In this document: positions 34,448-47,390 of the stretch, piece after piece | Position numbering within the stretch: the first letter of the stretch is position 1 | Layout of the letters: the number at the start of each line of letters is the position of its first letter | Assembly (NCBI RefSeq): GCF_026008495.1 | Contig: NZ_BQUN01000098.1 | Span: 124,001 to 188,000 of the forward strand | Source: Streptomyces sp. A012304 | Lineage (GTDB): Bacteria; Actinomycetota; Actinomycetes; Streptomycetales; Streptomycetaceae | Length of the DNA stretch: 64,000 nt | Reading direction: 5' to 3' | Program-made: the position numbers and the translations under genes | Notes under the pieces: model-generated | Databases searched by the model: none | What the model saw: only the letters and a program-made list of their open reading frames with translations | Told to the model about the DNA's origin: nothing

Positions 34448-35944
34448 TCATCCTCCTGGTGGGGCCGGTTGTGTGGCTTCCAGGAGTTCGGCGAGTTCCA
34501 CCAGGTCGGTGTCGGTGAGGCGGGGCAGGGCGCAGCCGGAGAGGGTGCGGCAGGCGTCGCGCCAGGCGGCCGGGATCGCGGCGCCGCCGCCCAGCGCGCC
34601 GGTCAGGGCGCCCACGAGCGCGGGGGCGGAGTCCGCGACGCGCGACAGGCAGGCGGCCGCCGGTACGGCTTCCGCGATCCGGCCGTCGGAGGCCAGGGTG
34701 AGGGCCAGGGCCACCGGGACGGTCTCGGCGGCGGCGATGCCGTAGCTGTAGACGTGGTCGACGATCTGGTGTTCCAGCAGGGGGACCAGCGCGAAGGCGC
34801 TCTCGGCGGTGTGCGTGAGCTGGAGCGCGTGGCGGGTGTTGCGGCCGATCTCCGTCTCCTCGGGGAGTTCGGCGAGGGCCGCCGCCACGCATGTCCCGGT
34901 CTCGGCGCCGACGAGGGCCAGCGCGAGCGCCGCCGCCATCGCTCGGGCGCCGTGCACGCCGTCGCCGTCCTGGGTGTAGCGGGCGTCGAACTCGGCCAGT
35001 TCGGCGGCGAGTCGGGGGTCGCCCGGGTGGGCCACGGCGAGGACGCAGGCGCGGACGCAGGCGGCGTCGTCGAAGTAGTGCGGGTTGTCGTGGCCGGTGG
35101 CGGGCGGGCGCAGGCCGGCGGCGAGGTTGCCGAGGCCGGCCCGCACGGAGATACGGGCGCGCAGCGGCAGGACGGCGGACTCGACCTCGGGCGCGCGGTC
35201 CGCCGCCGCGGCGACCTCGCTCGCCAGGGCGTTCCAGGTGAGGTCGATGGCGGCGCGGGTCCGGCGTTCGCGGCTGAGGTCGCCCAGGGCGCCGTCGTCG
35301 CCGGCCCGCAGGACGGCCTCCGCGGCGAACGCCGCCCACTCGGCGTCGTCGGAGGGGCCGAGGCGCAGGGGTTCCGGGGGCTGGTTGAGGGCGATGGGGA
35401 CGGGGAGGGTGGTCGTCGCGTTGTGCTCGGCGAAGGTGTCCAGCTCGCGGGTGAGGCGGCGGGTCCACTCCGGCATGCGGGCGGCGCGGTGGCGGGCGGC
35501 GGGCCAGCCGGCGGCGTCGCCCGCGGCGAGGCCGAGGAGCAGCCCCTCGACCCGGGCCGCCCGCCGACGGCCTTTTTGCTCTCCTGCTGTCCCCGCCTGG
35601 GGGGTCGGTGGGCGGCCGGGTGGTTTTCCGGTGCCGGTCTCGGTTTCGACCGGGAGGGTTCGTCGGTGGTCGGTCTGCTTTCCGGTGTCGGTCCCGACTC
35701 GGGCTGCCGGTCTGTGGTCGGTCTGCTTTCCGGTCTCCGTCTCGGCCCGGACGGTCCGTCGACGCGCGGTCGGACTTCCGGCTTCGGTGCGGGGCTCGGG
35801 CTCGCGCTCGGACGGGTCGTCCTCGGCTGTGGGGCCTTCGCCGTCGGGCGTTGTCGGGGTCTCGGGGGCGTCGCCGTCGGCCGCTGTTTCGATCAGCTGT
35901 GCGGGGGCGGCGCTCTCGTCCCAGGGGGCCGGAGGCGGCGTCAT
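34448..35944 (-). CDS. ADP-ribosylglycohydrolase family protein, paralog 2 (degenerate metal site, repeat N-terminus)
   Basis: A 498-aa protein. Residues 1-130 are low-complexity and acidic to basic, with three 16-residue repeats of the type TETGKQTDHRPAARV. The ARH-like domain begins at LLLGLAAGDAAGW. Its second motif reads PSDDAEW instead of TDDT, and the third reads SRVADSAPALVGALTG, where the first Asp of the DxD pair is Val. It may therefore be a non-catalytic partner. ATG 35944 overlaps the stop of paralog 1 (ATGA), implying equimolar translation. Confidence 0.82.
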   Translation of the reverse strand: MTPPPAPWDESAAPAQLIETAADGDAPETPTTPDGEGPTAEDDPSEREPEPRTEAGSPTARRRTVRAETETGKQTDHRPAARVGTDTGKQTDHRRTLPVETETGTGKPPGRPPTPQAGTAGEQKGRRRAARVEGLLLGLAAGDAAGWPAARHRAARMPEWTRRLTRELDTFAEHNATTTLPVPIALNQPPEPLRLGPSDDAEWAAFAAEAVLRAGDDGALGDLSRERRTRAAIDLTWNALASEVAAAADRAPEVESAVLPLRARISVRAGLGNLAAGLRPPATGHDNPHYFDDAACVRACVLAVAHPGDPRLAAELAEFDARYTQDGDGVHGARAMAAALALALVGAETGTCVAAALAELPEETEIGRNTRHALQLTHTAESAFALVPLLEHQIVDHVYSYGIAAAETVPVALALTLASDGRIAEAVPAAACLSRVADSAPALVGALTGALGGGAAIPAAWRDACRTLSGCALPRLTDTDLVELAELLEATQPAPPGG

Positions 35945-36969
35945 GCGGGCACCTCCCTGGGCTCCGTCTCGTCGTCCCCGGGCACCAGCAGATCCGCGAC
36001 CTCCAGCACATGCTGGCCCGCCATCGACGGCAGGCAGCTGCCCCGGGCCGGGCCGATGGCCGCCGCCCACTCCGCGGGGACGGCCGACTCGCCCTGGGTC
36101 GCGCCGGCCAGAGCGCCCGCCACCGCCGCCGTGGTGTCGGCGTCGCGGCCCATGTTCACGGCCGTGAGGACCGCCTGCGCGAAGTCGCCGTCGGCCGCCG
36201 CGTACGCGCCGAAGGCGAGGGCGACCGCCTCGGGCGCCAGGTCGGTCCACGGGTAGCCGCCGATGACGACGGCCGAGCGGACGGCGCGTTCGCCGCGGTG
36301 GGCGACGGCCACGGCCCGGCGCAGCGAGCGGGCCGTCCAGGAGTCCTCGGGGACGACGGCCAGGGCGGAGGCGACCACGGCGATCGTGGGGGCGCCGGCC
36401 ATCGCCGCGGCCACCCCCGCCGCGACCGCCTGGCCGCCGTAGATGCCCTCGCCCTCGTGGCTGACCGAGCCGTCGATGGCCACCAGACGGGCCGCCTCGG
36501 CGGGGCGGCCCGCGGCGAAGACGCCGAAGGGGGCCGCGCGCATGGCGAGGCCGTCGCTCCAGGCGTGCCGGTGCTGGGCGGAGATGGGGGCGGCCAGGCC
36601 CCTGCGGAGGTTCTCCAGTGTGCCGCGCTCGCTGAAGCCGGCCCCGCGGAAGGGTCCCTCGTCGCGGTCGGCGATCCACCGGTGCCAGGCCGCCTCCACA
36701 TGCGCCGGGGTGAGGGCGGAGCCGTGCCGGGCGAGCAGCAGGCCGGAGAAGATCGCGTACTCCGTGTCGTCCGTGCCCGACGGCTTCTCGGCGACGTATC
36801 CCGTGATGCGGCCCCAGCGGGCGCGGATCTGGGAGGGCTTCATGTTCTCGGCGGGGGCTCCGAGGGCGTCTCCGACGGCCAGGCCGAGCAGGGCACCGCG
36901 GGCCCGGTCGCGCAGCACGGCGGCGTCCCCCGGCGCCGGGACAGAGGGGATGCAGGCGATCGATGCCAT
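35941..36969 (-). CDS. ADP-ribosylglycohydrolase family protein, paralog 1
   Basis: A 342-aa ARH/DraG-fold protein and the first gene of the seven-gene minus-strand operon. All metal motifs are intact: LLGLAVGDALGAPAE, PSGTDDTEYAIF, and NMGRDADTTAAVAGALAGA. ATG 36969 is preferred because GGAGG lies 9 bases upstream; an upstream ATG at 37029 lacks a site. It is divergent from the VIT1-family transporter. Known relatives reverse ADP-ribosylation or cleave ADP-ribosyl and other ribosyl bonds; the target is unknown here. Confidence 0.88.
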   Translation of the reverse strand: MASIACIPSVPAPGDAAVLRDRARGALLGLAVGDALGAPAENMKPSQIRARWGRITGYVAEKPSGTDDTEYAIFSGLLLARHGSALTPAHVEAAWHRWIADRDEGPFRGAGFSERGTLENLRRGLAAPISAQHRHAWSDGLAMRAAPFGVFAAGRPAEAARLVAIDGSVSHEGEGIYGGQAVAAGVAAAMAGAPTIAVVASALAVVPEDSWTARSLRRAVAVAHRGERAVRSAVVIGGYPWTDLAPEAVALAFGAYAAADGDFAQAVLTAVNMGRDADTTAAVAGALAGATQGESAVPAEWAAAIGPARGSCLPSMAGQHVLEVADLLVPGDDETEPREVPA

Positions 36970-37121
36970 ACGCGGCCTTCCTCCGGGGGGTTCCGCACGG
37001 GCGCGGAGCCCTTTGCGGATGTGTCCCACCGTCGGCGGTTGACTCGAGCCTGCGAAGCCTCAAGTCACCCGGTCGACATCTGTGCGGGCCTGCACACGGA
37101 TGAGCGTGAGACGGCAAAGCC

Positions 37122-37140
37122 GCAGGTTAGCCCAGCCTTT
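37122..37140. promoter_or_regulatory. Possible iron-regulator (IdeR/DmdR) box
   Basis: The stretch containing AGGTTAGCCCAGCCT matches 12 of 19 positions of the IdeR/DmdR1 consensus by eye. It lies about 100 bases upstream of the VIT1/CCC1-family transporter, a fitting target. A TAGAAT -10-like hexamer is at 37192-37197. Weak evidence. Confidence 0.3.
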
Positions 37141-37241
37141 CCTTGCTGGCGAGCGGGAATGCGGAGGCGTACTCTGAGGGCTGTCGAAAAGTAGAATCAG
37201 TCCAAGATTTAGTTCTGCCCAAGCTCTCTGGGGGATTTCCG

Positions 37242-37973
37242 ATGGCCATCATCGACACCGAGGCGGCTCTGCACGAGGCGCACCGCGACAACCACACCCA
37301 CCGTGACGTCAACGGCGGCTGGCTGCGCCCGGCGGTCTTCGGGGCGATGGACGGCCTGGTCTCCAATCTGGCGCTGATGACCGGTGTCGCCGGCGGCTCG
37401 GTGAGCCAGCAGACCGTCGTGCTGACCGGCCTCGCCGGCCTCGCCGCCGGAGCCTTCTCCATGGCCGCCGGCGAGTACACCTCCGTCGCCTCCCAGCGCG
37501 AGCTGGTCGAGGCCGAGCTGGACGTCGAGCGCCGGGAGCTGAGAAAGCACCCCAAGGACGAGGAGGCCGAGCTGGCCGCGCTGTACGAGTCGCGCGGCGT
37601 CGAGCCGCGGCTGGCCCGCCAGGTCGCCCGGCAGCTCTCCCGCGATCCCGAGCAGGCACTGGAGATCCACGCCCGTGAGGAACTGGGCATCGACCCCGGT
37701 GACCTGCCGTCGCCGCTGGTCGCCGCCGTGTCCAGCTTCGGCTCCTTCGCCCTGGGCGCCCTGCTGCCCGTCCTGCCGTATCTGCTGGGCGCGACCGCGC
37801 TGTGGCCGGCCGTGCTGCTCGCGCTGGCCGGGCTCTTCCTGTGCGGGGCGGTCGTGGCCAAGGTGACCGCGCGGACCTGGTGGTACAGCGGGCTGCGGCA
37901 GCTCGCCCTGGGAGGCGCCGCGGCCGGTGTGACGTACGCCCTGGGCAGTTGGTTCGGTGCGGCCGTAGGATAA
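37242..37973 (+). CDS. VIT1/CCC1-family transporter
   Basis: A 243-aa membrane protein of the vacuolar iron transporter family. It has LRPAVFGAMDGLVSNLALMTG (quoted as FGAMDGLVSNLALMTGVAGG), then LAAGAFSMAAGEYTSVASQRE, the first helices with conserved Met, Asp and Glu residues of this family. A charged cytosolic metal-binding stretch of about 90 residues follows (ELDVERRELRKHPKDEEAEL onward), and three more helices end the protein. It probably exports Fe2+ or Mn2+. ATG 37242 starts 7 bases after GGGGGA. Confidence 0.9.
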   Translation: MAIIDTEAALHEAHRDNHTHRDVNGGWLRPAVFGAMDGLVSNLALMTGVAGGSVSQQTVVLTGLAGLAAGAFSMAAGEYTSVASQRELVEAELDVERRELRKHPKDEEAELAALYESRGVEPRLARQVARQLSRDPEQALEIHAREELGIDPGDLPSPLVAAVSSFGSFALGALLPVLPYLLGATALWPAVLLALAGLFLCGAVVAKVTARTWWYSGLRQLALGGAAAGVTYALGSWFGAAVG

Positions 37974-37980
37974 GAAGGCT

Positions 37981-38010
37981 GCTACTTATGCGTTGGGCCG
38001 CATAAGTAGC
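37981..38010. terminator. AT-rich hairpin after the VIT1-family gene
   Basis: GCTACTTATGCG pairs perfectly over 12 bp with CGCATAAGTAGC around a TTGGGC loop, 7 bases after the stop codon. It is placed like a terminator, but its AT-rich stem is unlike the other GC-rich terminators here and could also be an operator. Confidence 0.6.
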
Positions 38011-38240
38011 CGTTACCCGCTGGTTTCGAATGCTTAACCACCGGGCATGAGCCGTAAGCGCTGTGGGCAATGACGCCCGCGGCGTACTCGCGGGGCGGGC
38101 GAAGACGCTTGCCCCGCCGTTTCGGGCCGACGGTCACCGATCTGATCGATGGTGTCCGGTTCGGCCCCCACATACTTCCAGTCACGGGCGCGGTACCCCC
38201 GCCGCGACAGCGTGGCGTCCGCATGTTGGAACGGCGTATC

Positions 38241-38256
38241 CGGTTCCCGAGAACCG
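38241..38256. promoter_or_regulatory. Inverted repeat upstream of gltB
   Basis: CGGTTC and GAACCG form 6-bp arms around CCGA. It sits 10 bases before the GlnR-like site and about 100 bases upstream of gltB. Confidence 0.35.
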
Positions 38257-38265
38257 CTCCATCAT

Positions 38266-38281
38266 GTAACCTGCACGAAAT
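38266..38281 (+). promoter_or_regulatory. GlnR-like box upstream of gltB
   Basis: GTAAC, six bases, then GAAAT matches the actinobacterial GlnR half-site gTnAc-n6-GaAAc at nearly every position. It overlaps a possible -10 hexamer TAACCT (38267-38272) and is 75 bases upstream of the gltB start, so GlnR could repress here. A second, weaker half-site (CTCAC at 38288-38292) follows at the expected spacing but lacks a good GAAAC partner. Confidence 0.5.
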
Positions 38282-38355
38282 TTTGCACTCACGCAGAGGG
38301 CCAACGTCGTCCCTCGGCAATATGCATATGCCACTTGACGACGACGGGAGAGCCG

Positions 38356-42943
<4,588 letters not shown>

Positions 42944-42951
<8 letters not shown>

Positions 42952-44407
42952 TCCCAAGGGCTTTCTCAACCACGGCCGCGAGGTCGCCAAGTCCCGTCCG
43001 GTCGAGGAGCGCCTCAAGGACTGGAACGAGGTCTACGTCCCCGGCTCGCTGCTGCCGATCATCAGCAAGCAGGCCAGCCGGTGCATGGACTGCGGCATCC
43101 CGTTCTGCCACAACGGCTGCCCGCTGGGGAACCTGATCCCCGAGTGGAACGACTACGCCTACCGCGAGAACTGGGGCGCCGCCTCGGAGCGGCTGCACGC
43201 CACGAACAACTTCCCGGAGTTCACCGGGCGGCTGTGCCCGGCCCCCTGCGAGTCGGCGTGTGTGCTCGGCATCAACCAGCCGGCCGTCACCATCAAGAAC
43301 GTCGAGGTCTCGATCATCGACAAGGCGTGGGAGACCGGTGACGTCGCCCCGCAGGCGCCCGAGCGGCTGTCCGGCAAGACCGTCGCGGTGATCGGCTCGG
43401 GCCCGGCGGGTCTGGCCGCCGCCCAGCAGCTCACCCGGGCGGGCCACACCGTCGCGGTCTACGAGCGCGCGGACCGTATCGGAGGCCTCCTGCGCTACGG
43501 CATCCCCGAGTTCAAGATGGAGAAGCGGCACATCAACCGCCGTATCGAGCAGATGCGCGCGGAGGGCACCCGCTTCCGCACCGGCATCGAGATCGGCCGT
43601 GACCTGAAGGCGACCGACCTGAAGAAGCGGTACGACGCGATCGTCATCGCCGCCGGCGCGACGACCGCCCGTGACCTGCCGGTGCCCGGCCGCGAACTCA
43701 AGGGCATCCACCAGGCCATGGAGTACCTGCCGCTGGCCAACAAGGTCCAGGAGGGCGACTACGTCGCCCCGCCGATCTCGGCCGAGGGCAAGCACGTCGT
43801 CGTCATCGGCGGCGGCGACACCGGCGCCGACTGCGTCGGCACGGCCCACCGCCAGGGCGCGGCCTCCGTCACGCAGCTGGAGATCATGCCCCGCCCGAAC
43901 GACGAGCGGCACCCGACCAGCCAGCCCTGGCCGACCTTCCCGATGCTCTACAAGGTCACCAGCGCGCACGAGGAGGGCGGTGAGCGGGTCTACTCCGTCT
44001 CCACCACCCACTTCGAGGGCGACGAGGACGGCAACGTCCAGTGGCTGCACCTGACCGAGGTGGAGTTCATCGACGGCAAGCTGACCCAGAAGCCGGGCAC
44101 CGAGCGCAAGATCCCCGCCCAGCTGGTCACCCTCGCGATGGGCTTCACCGGCACCGACCGGGAGAACGGCCTGGTCGAGCAGTTCGGCCTGGACCTCGAC
44201 GAGCGCGGCAACATCGCCCGCGACGCCGACTTCCAGACCAACGTGCCGGGCGTGTTCGTCGCCGGTGACGCCGGCCGCGGCCAGTCGCTCATCGTGTGGG
44301 CCATCGCGGAGGGCCGCTCGGCCGCCCGAGGCGTGGACCGCTTCCTGACCGGCGCCAGCGACCTGCCGGCCCCGATCCGCCCGACGGACCGCGCCCTGAT
44401 GGTCTGA
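42944..44407 (+). CDS. gltD: Glutamate synthase small subunit
   Basis: A 487-aa iron-sulfur flavoprotein that passes NADPH electrons to GltB. The N-terminal part has the 4Fe-4S cysteines CMDCGIPFCHNGCPLGN and CPAPCESACVLG. An FAD dinucleotide fold follows (VAVIGSGPAGLAAA), then an NADPH fold (VVVIGGGDTGADCVG) and the FVAGDAGRGQSLIVWAI end. It starts inside gltB (8-base overlap), and a hairpin terminator lies 43 bases downstream, so the operon is gltBD only. Confidence 0.96.
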
Positions 44408-44449
44408 CGACACCTCACAGACGTCCCGTACAACGGCGTGCGGAACACA

Positions 44450-44499
44450 GACGGCGCCTGCCCCACTGTCCCCGACCGGACGACCGGGCAGGCGCCGTC
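44450..44499 (+). terminator. Hairpin terminator of gltBD
   Basis: A 14-bp perfect stem (GACGGCGCCTGCCC and complement) flanks a 22-base loop between gltD and the VWA gene. Confidence 0.78.
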
Positions 44500-44528
44500 G
44501 CCTTCCCCGGTGTGGGAAGGTGGGGCGC

Positions 44529-45257
44529 ATGGTCGCGATCAGTCTCAGCAAGGTCCAGCAGACCGCCCCCGCGCTGGTCGACCTCTACAAGAGTGCCGGG
44601 GTGTCCCTCACCAAACACGGCCTGGACGGTCTACGGGCCGCCGTCTACCTGGTCGTCGACTACTCGGGGTCGATGAAGCCGTACTACCGGGACGGCAGTG
44701 TGCAGGCGCTGGCCGACCGGGTGCTGGGGCTGTCGGCGCATCTCGACGACGACGGCCGGGTGCCGGTGGTGTTCTTCTCCACCGACGTGGACGCCGTCAC
44801 CGACATCGCGCTCGCCGACCACCAGGGCCGGGTGGAGCGGATCGTGGCCGGGCTCGGGCACATGGGCAAGACCAGCTACCACCTGGCGATGGACGCCGTC
44901 ATCGACCACTACCTCGACAGCGGGTCCCGTGTGCCCGCCCTCGTCGTCTTCCAGACCGACGGCGGCCCGATCAACAAGCTCGCCGCCGAGCGGTACCTGT
45001 GCAAGGCGGCCGGGCTGCCGCTGTTCTGGCAGTTCATCGGGTTCGGGGACGCGCGGAGCAAGCAGTTCGACTTCCTGCGCAAGCTCGACGAACTGGCCGT
45101 GCCGGGCAAGCGGGTCGTCGACAACGCCGGTTTCTTCCACGCCGGCGCCGATCCGCGCACGGTGTCGGACGCGGAGCTGTACGACCGGCTGGTGGGCGAG
45201 TTCCCCAAGTGGCTGGTGGCGGCGCGGGCGCAGGGGATCGTGCCCGCTCATCCCTGA
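44529..45257 (+). CDS. VWA-domain protein (TerF/TerY-like)
   Basis: A 242-aa protein made of one von Willebrand factor A domain. The MIDAS motif is DYSGSMKPYY with Asp44, followed by the downstream threonine (GKTSYHLAMDAV) and FQTDGGP. A short N-terminal stretch (SLSKVQQTAPALVDLYKSAG) resembles the region joining TerD-type proteins to VWA domains in tellurite-resistance clusters, but no ter genes are adjacent. ATG 44529 has GGAAGGTGGGG upstream. The 3' end overlaps the convergent acyl-CoA dehydrogenase by 10 bases. Confidence 0.88.
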   Translation: MVAISLSKVQQTAPALVDLYKSAGVSLTKHGLDGLRAAVYLVVDYSGSMKPYYRDGSVQALADRVLGLSAHLDDDGRVPVVFFSTDVDAVTDIALADHQGRVERIVAGLGHMGKTSYHLAMDAVIDHYLDSGSRVPALVVFQTDGGPINKLAAERYLCKAAGLPLFWQFIGFGDARSKQFDFLRKLDELAVPGKRVVDNAGFFHAGADPRTVSDAELYDRLVGEFPKWLVAARAQGIVPAHP

Positions 45258-46204
45258 GCGTCGAGGACCGCGGCGCGGCAGTCGTCCGGGCTGCCCCACG
45301 CCGTGCGCAGGGCCCGGGCCTTGAGGAGCCACAGGGACAGGTCGTGCTCCGCGGTGTAGCCGATCGCGCCGTGCAGATGGAGGGCGGCGCGGGCGGTGGT
45401 GTACGCCGCCTCGCAGGCGCGCAGCTTGGCGGCGGCCACGTCCGCGGGGGCCAGGGTCAGCGCGGCGCCGAGGACCAGGGGGCGGGCGAACTCCAGGGCG
45501 ATCTTCGCGTCCGCCAGCCGGTGCTTGACCGCCTGGAACGACCCGACGGGCACACCGAACTGGGTGCGCTGCCCGACGTACGCCACCGTCCGCTCCAGGA
45601 GGGTCAGGCCGACGCCGAGGGCCTGCGCGGCGGTGGCCAGGCGGGCGAGGGCGAGGGCGTGGGCGTGGCAGGCGTCGGCCGGCGGCGCGAGAAGCTCCCC
45701 GTGCGGGCGCAGGGGGGTGAGACGGCGGGCGGGATCGAGGGACCGGCGCACGGGGCCGTGCCCGGGGGCCAGCCGCAGACCCCGGGGGGTGAGGGCGAAA
45801 CGGTGGGTCGCCGCGTCGCCGTCCAGGGCGCGGCCGCCCGGGAAGGCCACCGTCGCCATCGCCTCGCCGGCCGCCAGCCCGGGAAGGAACCGCTCGGCGT
45901 GCGCGGTCCCGGCGAGCAGCGCGGCCGCGGCGACCGTCTCCACGAGCGGGCCCGGCACCGCGTGGCGGCCCAGCGCGACGAAGGCGACGGCCAGGTCGAC
46001 GGGCCGCACGCCCAGCCCCTCGTACTTCTCGGGGACCGCCAGCGCGAAGACCCCGGCGCCGGCGAGACGGGACCACAGCGCACGGCCCGGCGTGTGCTCG
46101 CCGCGGCTCCAGTGCCGTATCACCGAGGGTGTGTCGGCCGCCGTCAGCAGCGCGTCCAACGACGCGGTGAACGCGCGCTGTTCGGCGTCGAGGAGGAAAC
46201 GCAT
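45248..46204 (-). CDS. Acyl-CoA dehydrogenase, short beta-type subunit
   Basis: A 318-aa acyl-CoA dehydrogenase-family protein, shorter than usual, with weak N-terminal and clear C-terminal helical domain (RTQFGVPVGSFQAVKHRLAD, LHLHGAIGYTAEHDLSLWLLKAR). The catalytic-base loop expected in full enzymes is not obvious. Adjacent short and long dehydrogenases in actinobacterial steroid gene sets (for example FadE31-FadE32) assemble as alpha2-beta2 complexes, so this is probably the beta partner of the next gene. Its start overlaps that gene's stop by one base. Confidence 0.85.
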   Translation of the reverse strand: MRFLLDAEQRAFTASLDALLTAADTPSVIRHWSRGEHTPGRALWSRLAGAGVFALAVPEKYEGLGVRPVDLAVAFVALGRHAVPGPLVETVAAAALLAGTAHAERFLPGLAAGEAMATVAFPGGRALDGDAATHRFALTPRGLRLAPGHGPVRRSLDPARRLTPLRPHGELLAPPADACHAHALALARLATAAQALGVGLTLLERTVAYVGQRTQFGVPVGSFQAVKHRLADAKIALEFARPLVLGAALTLAPADVAAAKLRACEAAYTTARAALHLHGAIGYTAEHDLSLWLLKARALRTAWGSPDDCRAAVLDAQG

Positions 46205-47343
46205 CAGCGGCGTCCCTTCGGCAGGCCGAGCAGACGCTCGGCGACGATGTCGCGCTGGATCTCGTTCGTGCCGGCGTAGACCGGGCCGGCGAGGGCGAAG
46301 ACGTACCGCTCGCACCACTCGGTGTCCGCCACCTCGCCGTCGGCGCCCAGCAGGTCGAGGGCCGTCTCGTGCAGCGCGATGTCGTACTCGGACCAGAAGA
46401 CCTTGTTGAGGCTGGACTCCGCGCCGAGCGGCTCGCCCGCCAGGAAGCGGGAGGCGGCCGCGAAGGTGAACAGCTGGTAGGCGCGGGCGCCGATCACCGC
46501 GTCGGCGACCCGCTCCCGCGCCCACGCCGGGCTGCCCCGGGCCCGCCACAGCGTCCGCAGCCGCTCGGCGCCCGCCAGGAAGCGGCCGGGGGAGCGCAGC
46601 GTGAGCCCGCGCTCGTTCGCCGCCGTCGACATCGCGATCCGCCAGCCCTGGCCGGGTTCCCCGATCACGTCCTCGTCCGGCACGAACACCTCGTCCAGGA
46701 ACAGCTCCGCGAAGGCGGGTCTGCCGTCGAGGCGGGCGATCGGACGGACCGTCACCCCGGGCGCGCGCAGGTCGAACATGACGTAGGTCAGGCCCTGGTG
46801 GGGCTTGGGGGTGTCCGGGTCGCTGCGGAACAGGCCGAAGGCGCGGTCCGCGAACGCCGCCCGCGACGACCAGGTCTTCTGCCCCGACAGCAGCCAGCCG
46901 CCGTCCGCGCGCACCGCCCTGGACCGCAGCGACGCCAGGTCCGAGCCGGCCTCGGGCTCCGACCAGGCCTGGGCCCAGATCACCTCGCCGCGGGCCATCG
47001 GCGGCAGGACACGGGCGCGCTGCCCGGGCGTGCCGTGCTCGAAGAGGGTCGGGGCGAGCAGTCCGACGCCGTTCTGGTTGACCCGCCCCGGGGCGCCGGC
47101 CGCGTAGTACTCCTCCTCGAACAGCAGCCAGCGGATCAGCCCGGCGTCCCGGCCGCCGTACTCGGCCGGCCAGTCGACCACCGACCAGCGGTCCGCGGCC
47201 AGTCCGGCCTCCCAGGCGCGGTGCGCGGCGAAGCCCGCCTCGGTCTCCAGGGAGGGGAGCGGCTCCGGCGGCACATGGGCGCGCAGCCAGTCCCGGGCCT
47301 CGGCGCGGAAGGCCTCGTCCTCGGGCGTGACGGCGAGATCCAT
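46204..47343 (-). CDS. Acyl-CoA dehydrogenase, FadE30/FadE31-like
   Basis: A 379-aa flavoenzyme with the FAD/substrate motifs QAWSEPEAGSDLASL and SGQKTWSSRA and the C-terminal VYAGTNEIQRDIVAERLLG, where Ala replaces the Glu of ordinary medium-chain enzymes; the catalytic base would then be elsewhere, as in steroid-type FadE proteins. It diverges from an IpdF-like SDR exactly as fadE30 neighbours ipdF in Mycobacterium. GGAGG precedes ATG 47343. Likely desaturates a HIP-derived CoA thioester. Confidence 0.87.
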   Translation of the reverse strand: MDLAVTPEDEAFRAEARDWLRAHVPPEPLPSLETEAGFAAHRAWEAGLAADRWSVVDWPAEYGGRDAGLIRWLLFEEEYYAAGAPGRVNQNGVGLLAPTLFEHGTPGQRARVLPPMARGEVIWAQAWSEPEAGSDLASLRSRAVRADGGWLLSGQKTWSSRAAFADRAFGLFRSDPDTPKPHQGLTYVMFDLRAPGVTVRPIARLDGRPAFAELFLDEVFVPDEDVIGEPGQGWRIAMSTAANERGLTLRSPGRFLAGAERLRTLWRARGSPAWARERVADAVIGARAYQLFTFAAASRFLAGEPLGAESSLNKVFWSEYDIALHETALDLLGADGEVADTEWCERYVFALAGPVYAGTNEIQRDIVAERLLGLPKGRR

Positions 47344-47360
47344 CGCGGTCCTCCTTCCCT

Positions 47361-47374
47361 AACAAGTGTTTGGT
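47361..47374. promoter_or_regulatory. KstR2-box-like palindrome (site 1)
   Basis: AACAAGTGTTTGGT matches 9 of the 10 fixed positions of the mycobacterial KstR2 box AnCAAGnnCTTGnT. It sits in the 47-base divergent region between the acyl-CoA dehydrogenase and SDR genes. A TAGCGT -10-like hexamer follows at 47379-47384, 6 bases before ATG 47391, so repression of a leaderless SDR message is easy to picture. Confidence 0.6.
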
Positions 47375-47390
47375 AGGTTAGCGTGCTGTC

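Noticed and set aside
44529..45257. Part of a tellurite-resistance (ter) operon
   Set aside because: The VWA protein resembles TerF-like domains, but no TerD, TerC or other ter genes are adjacent.
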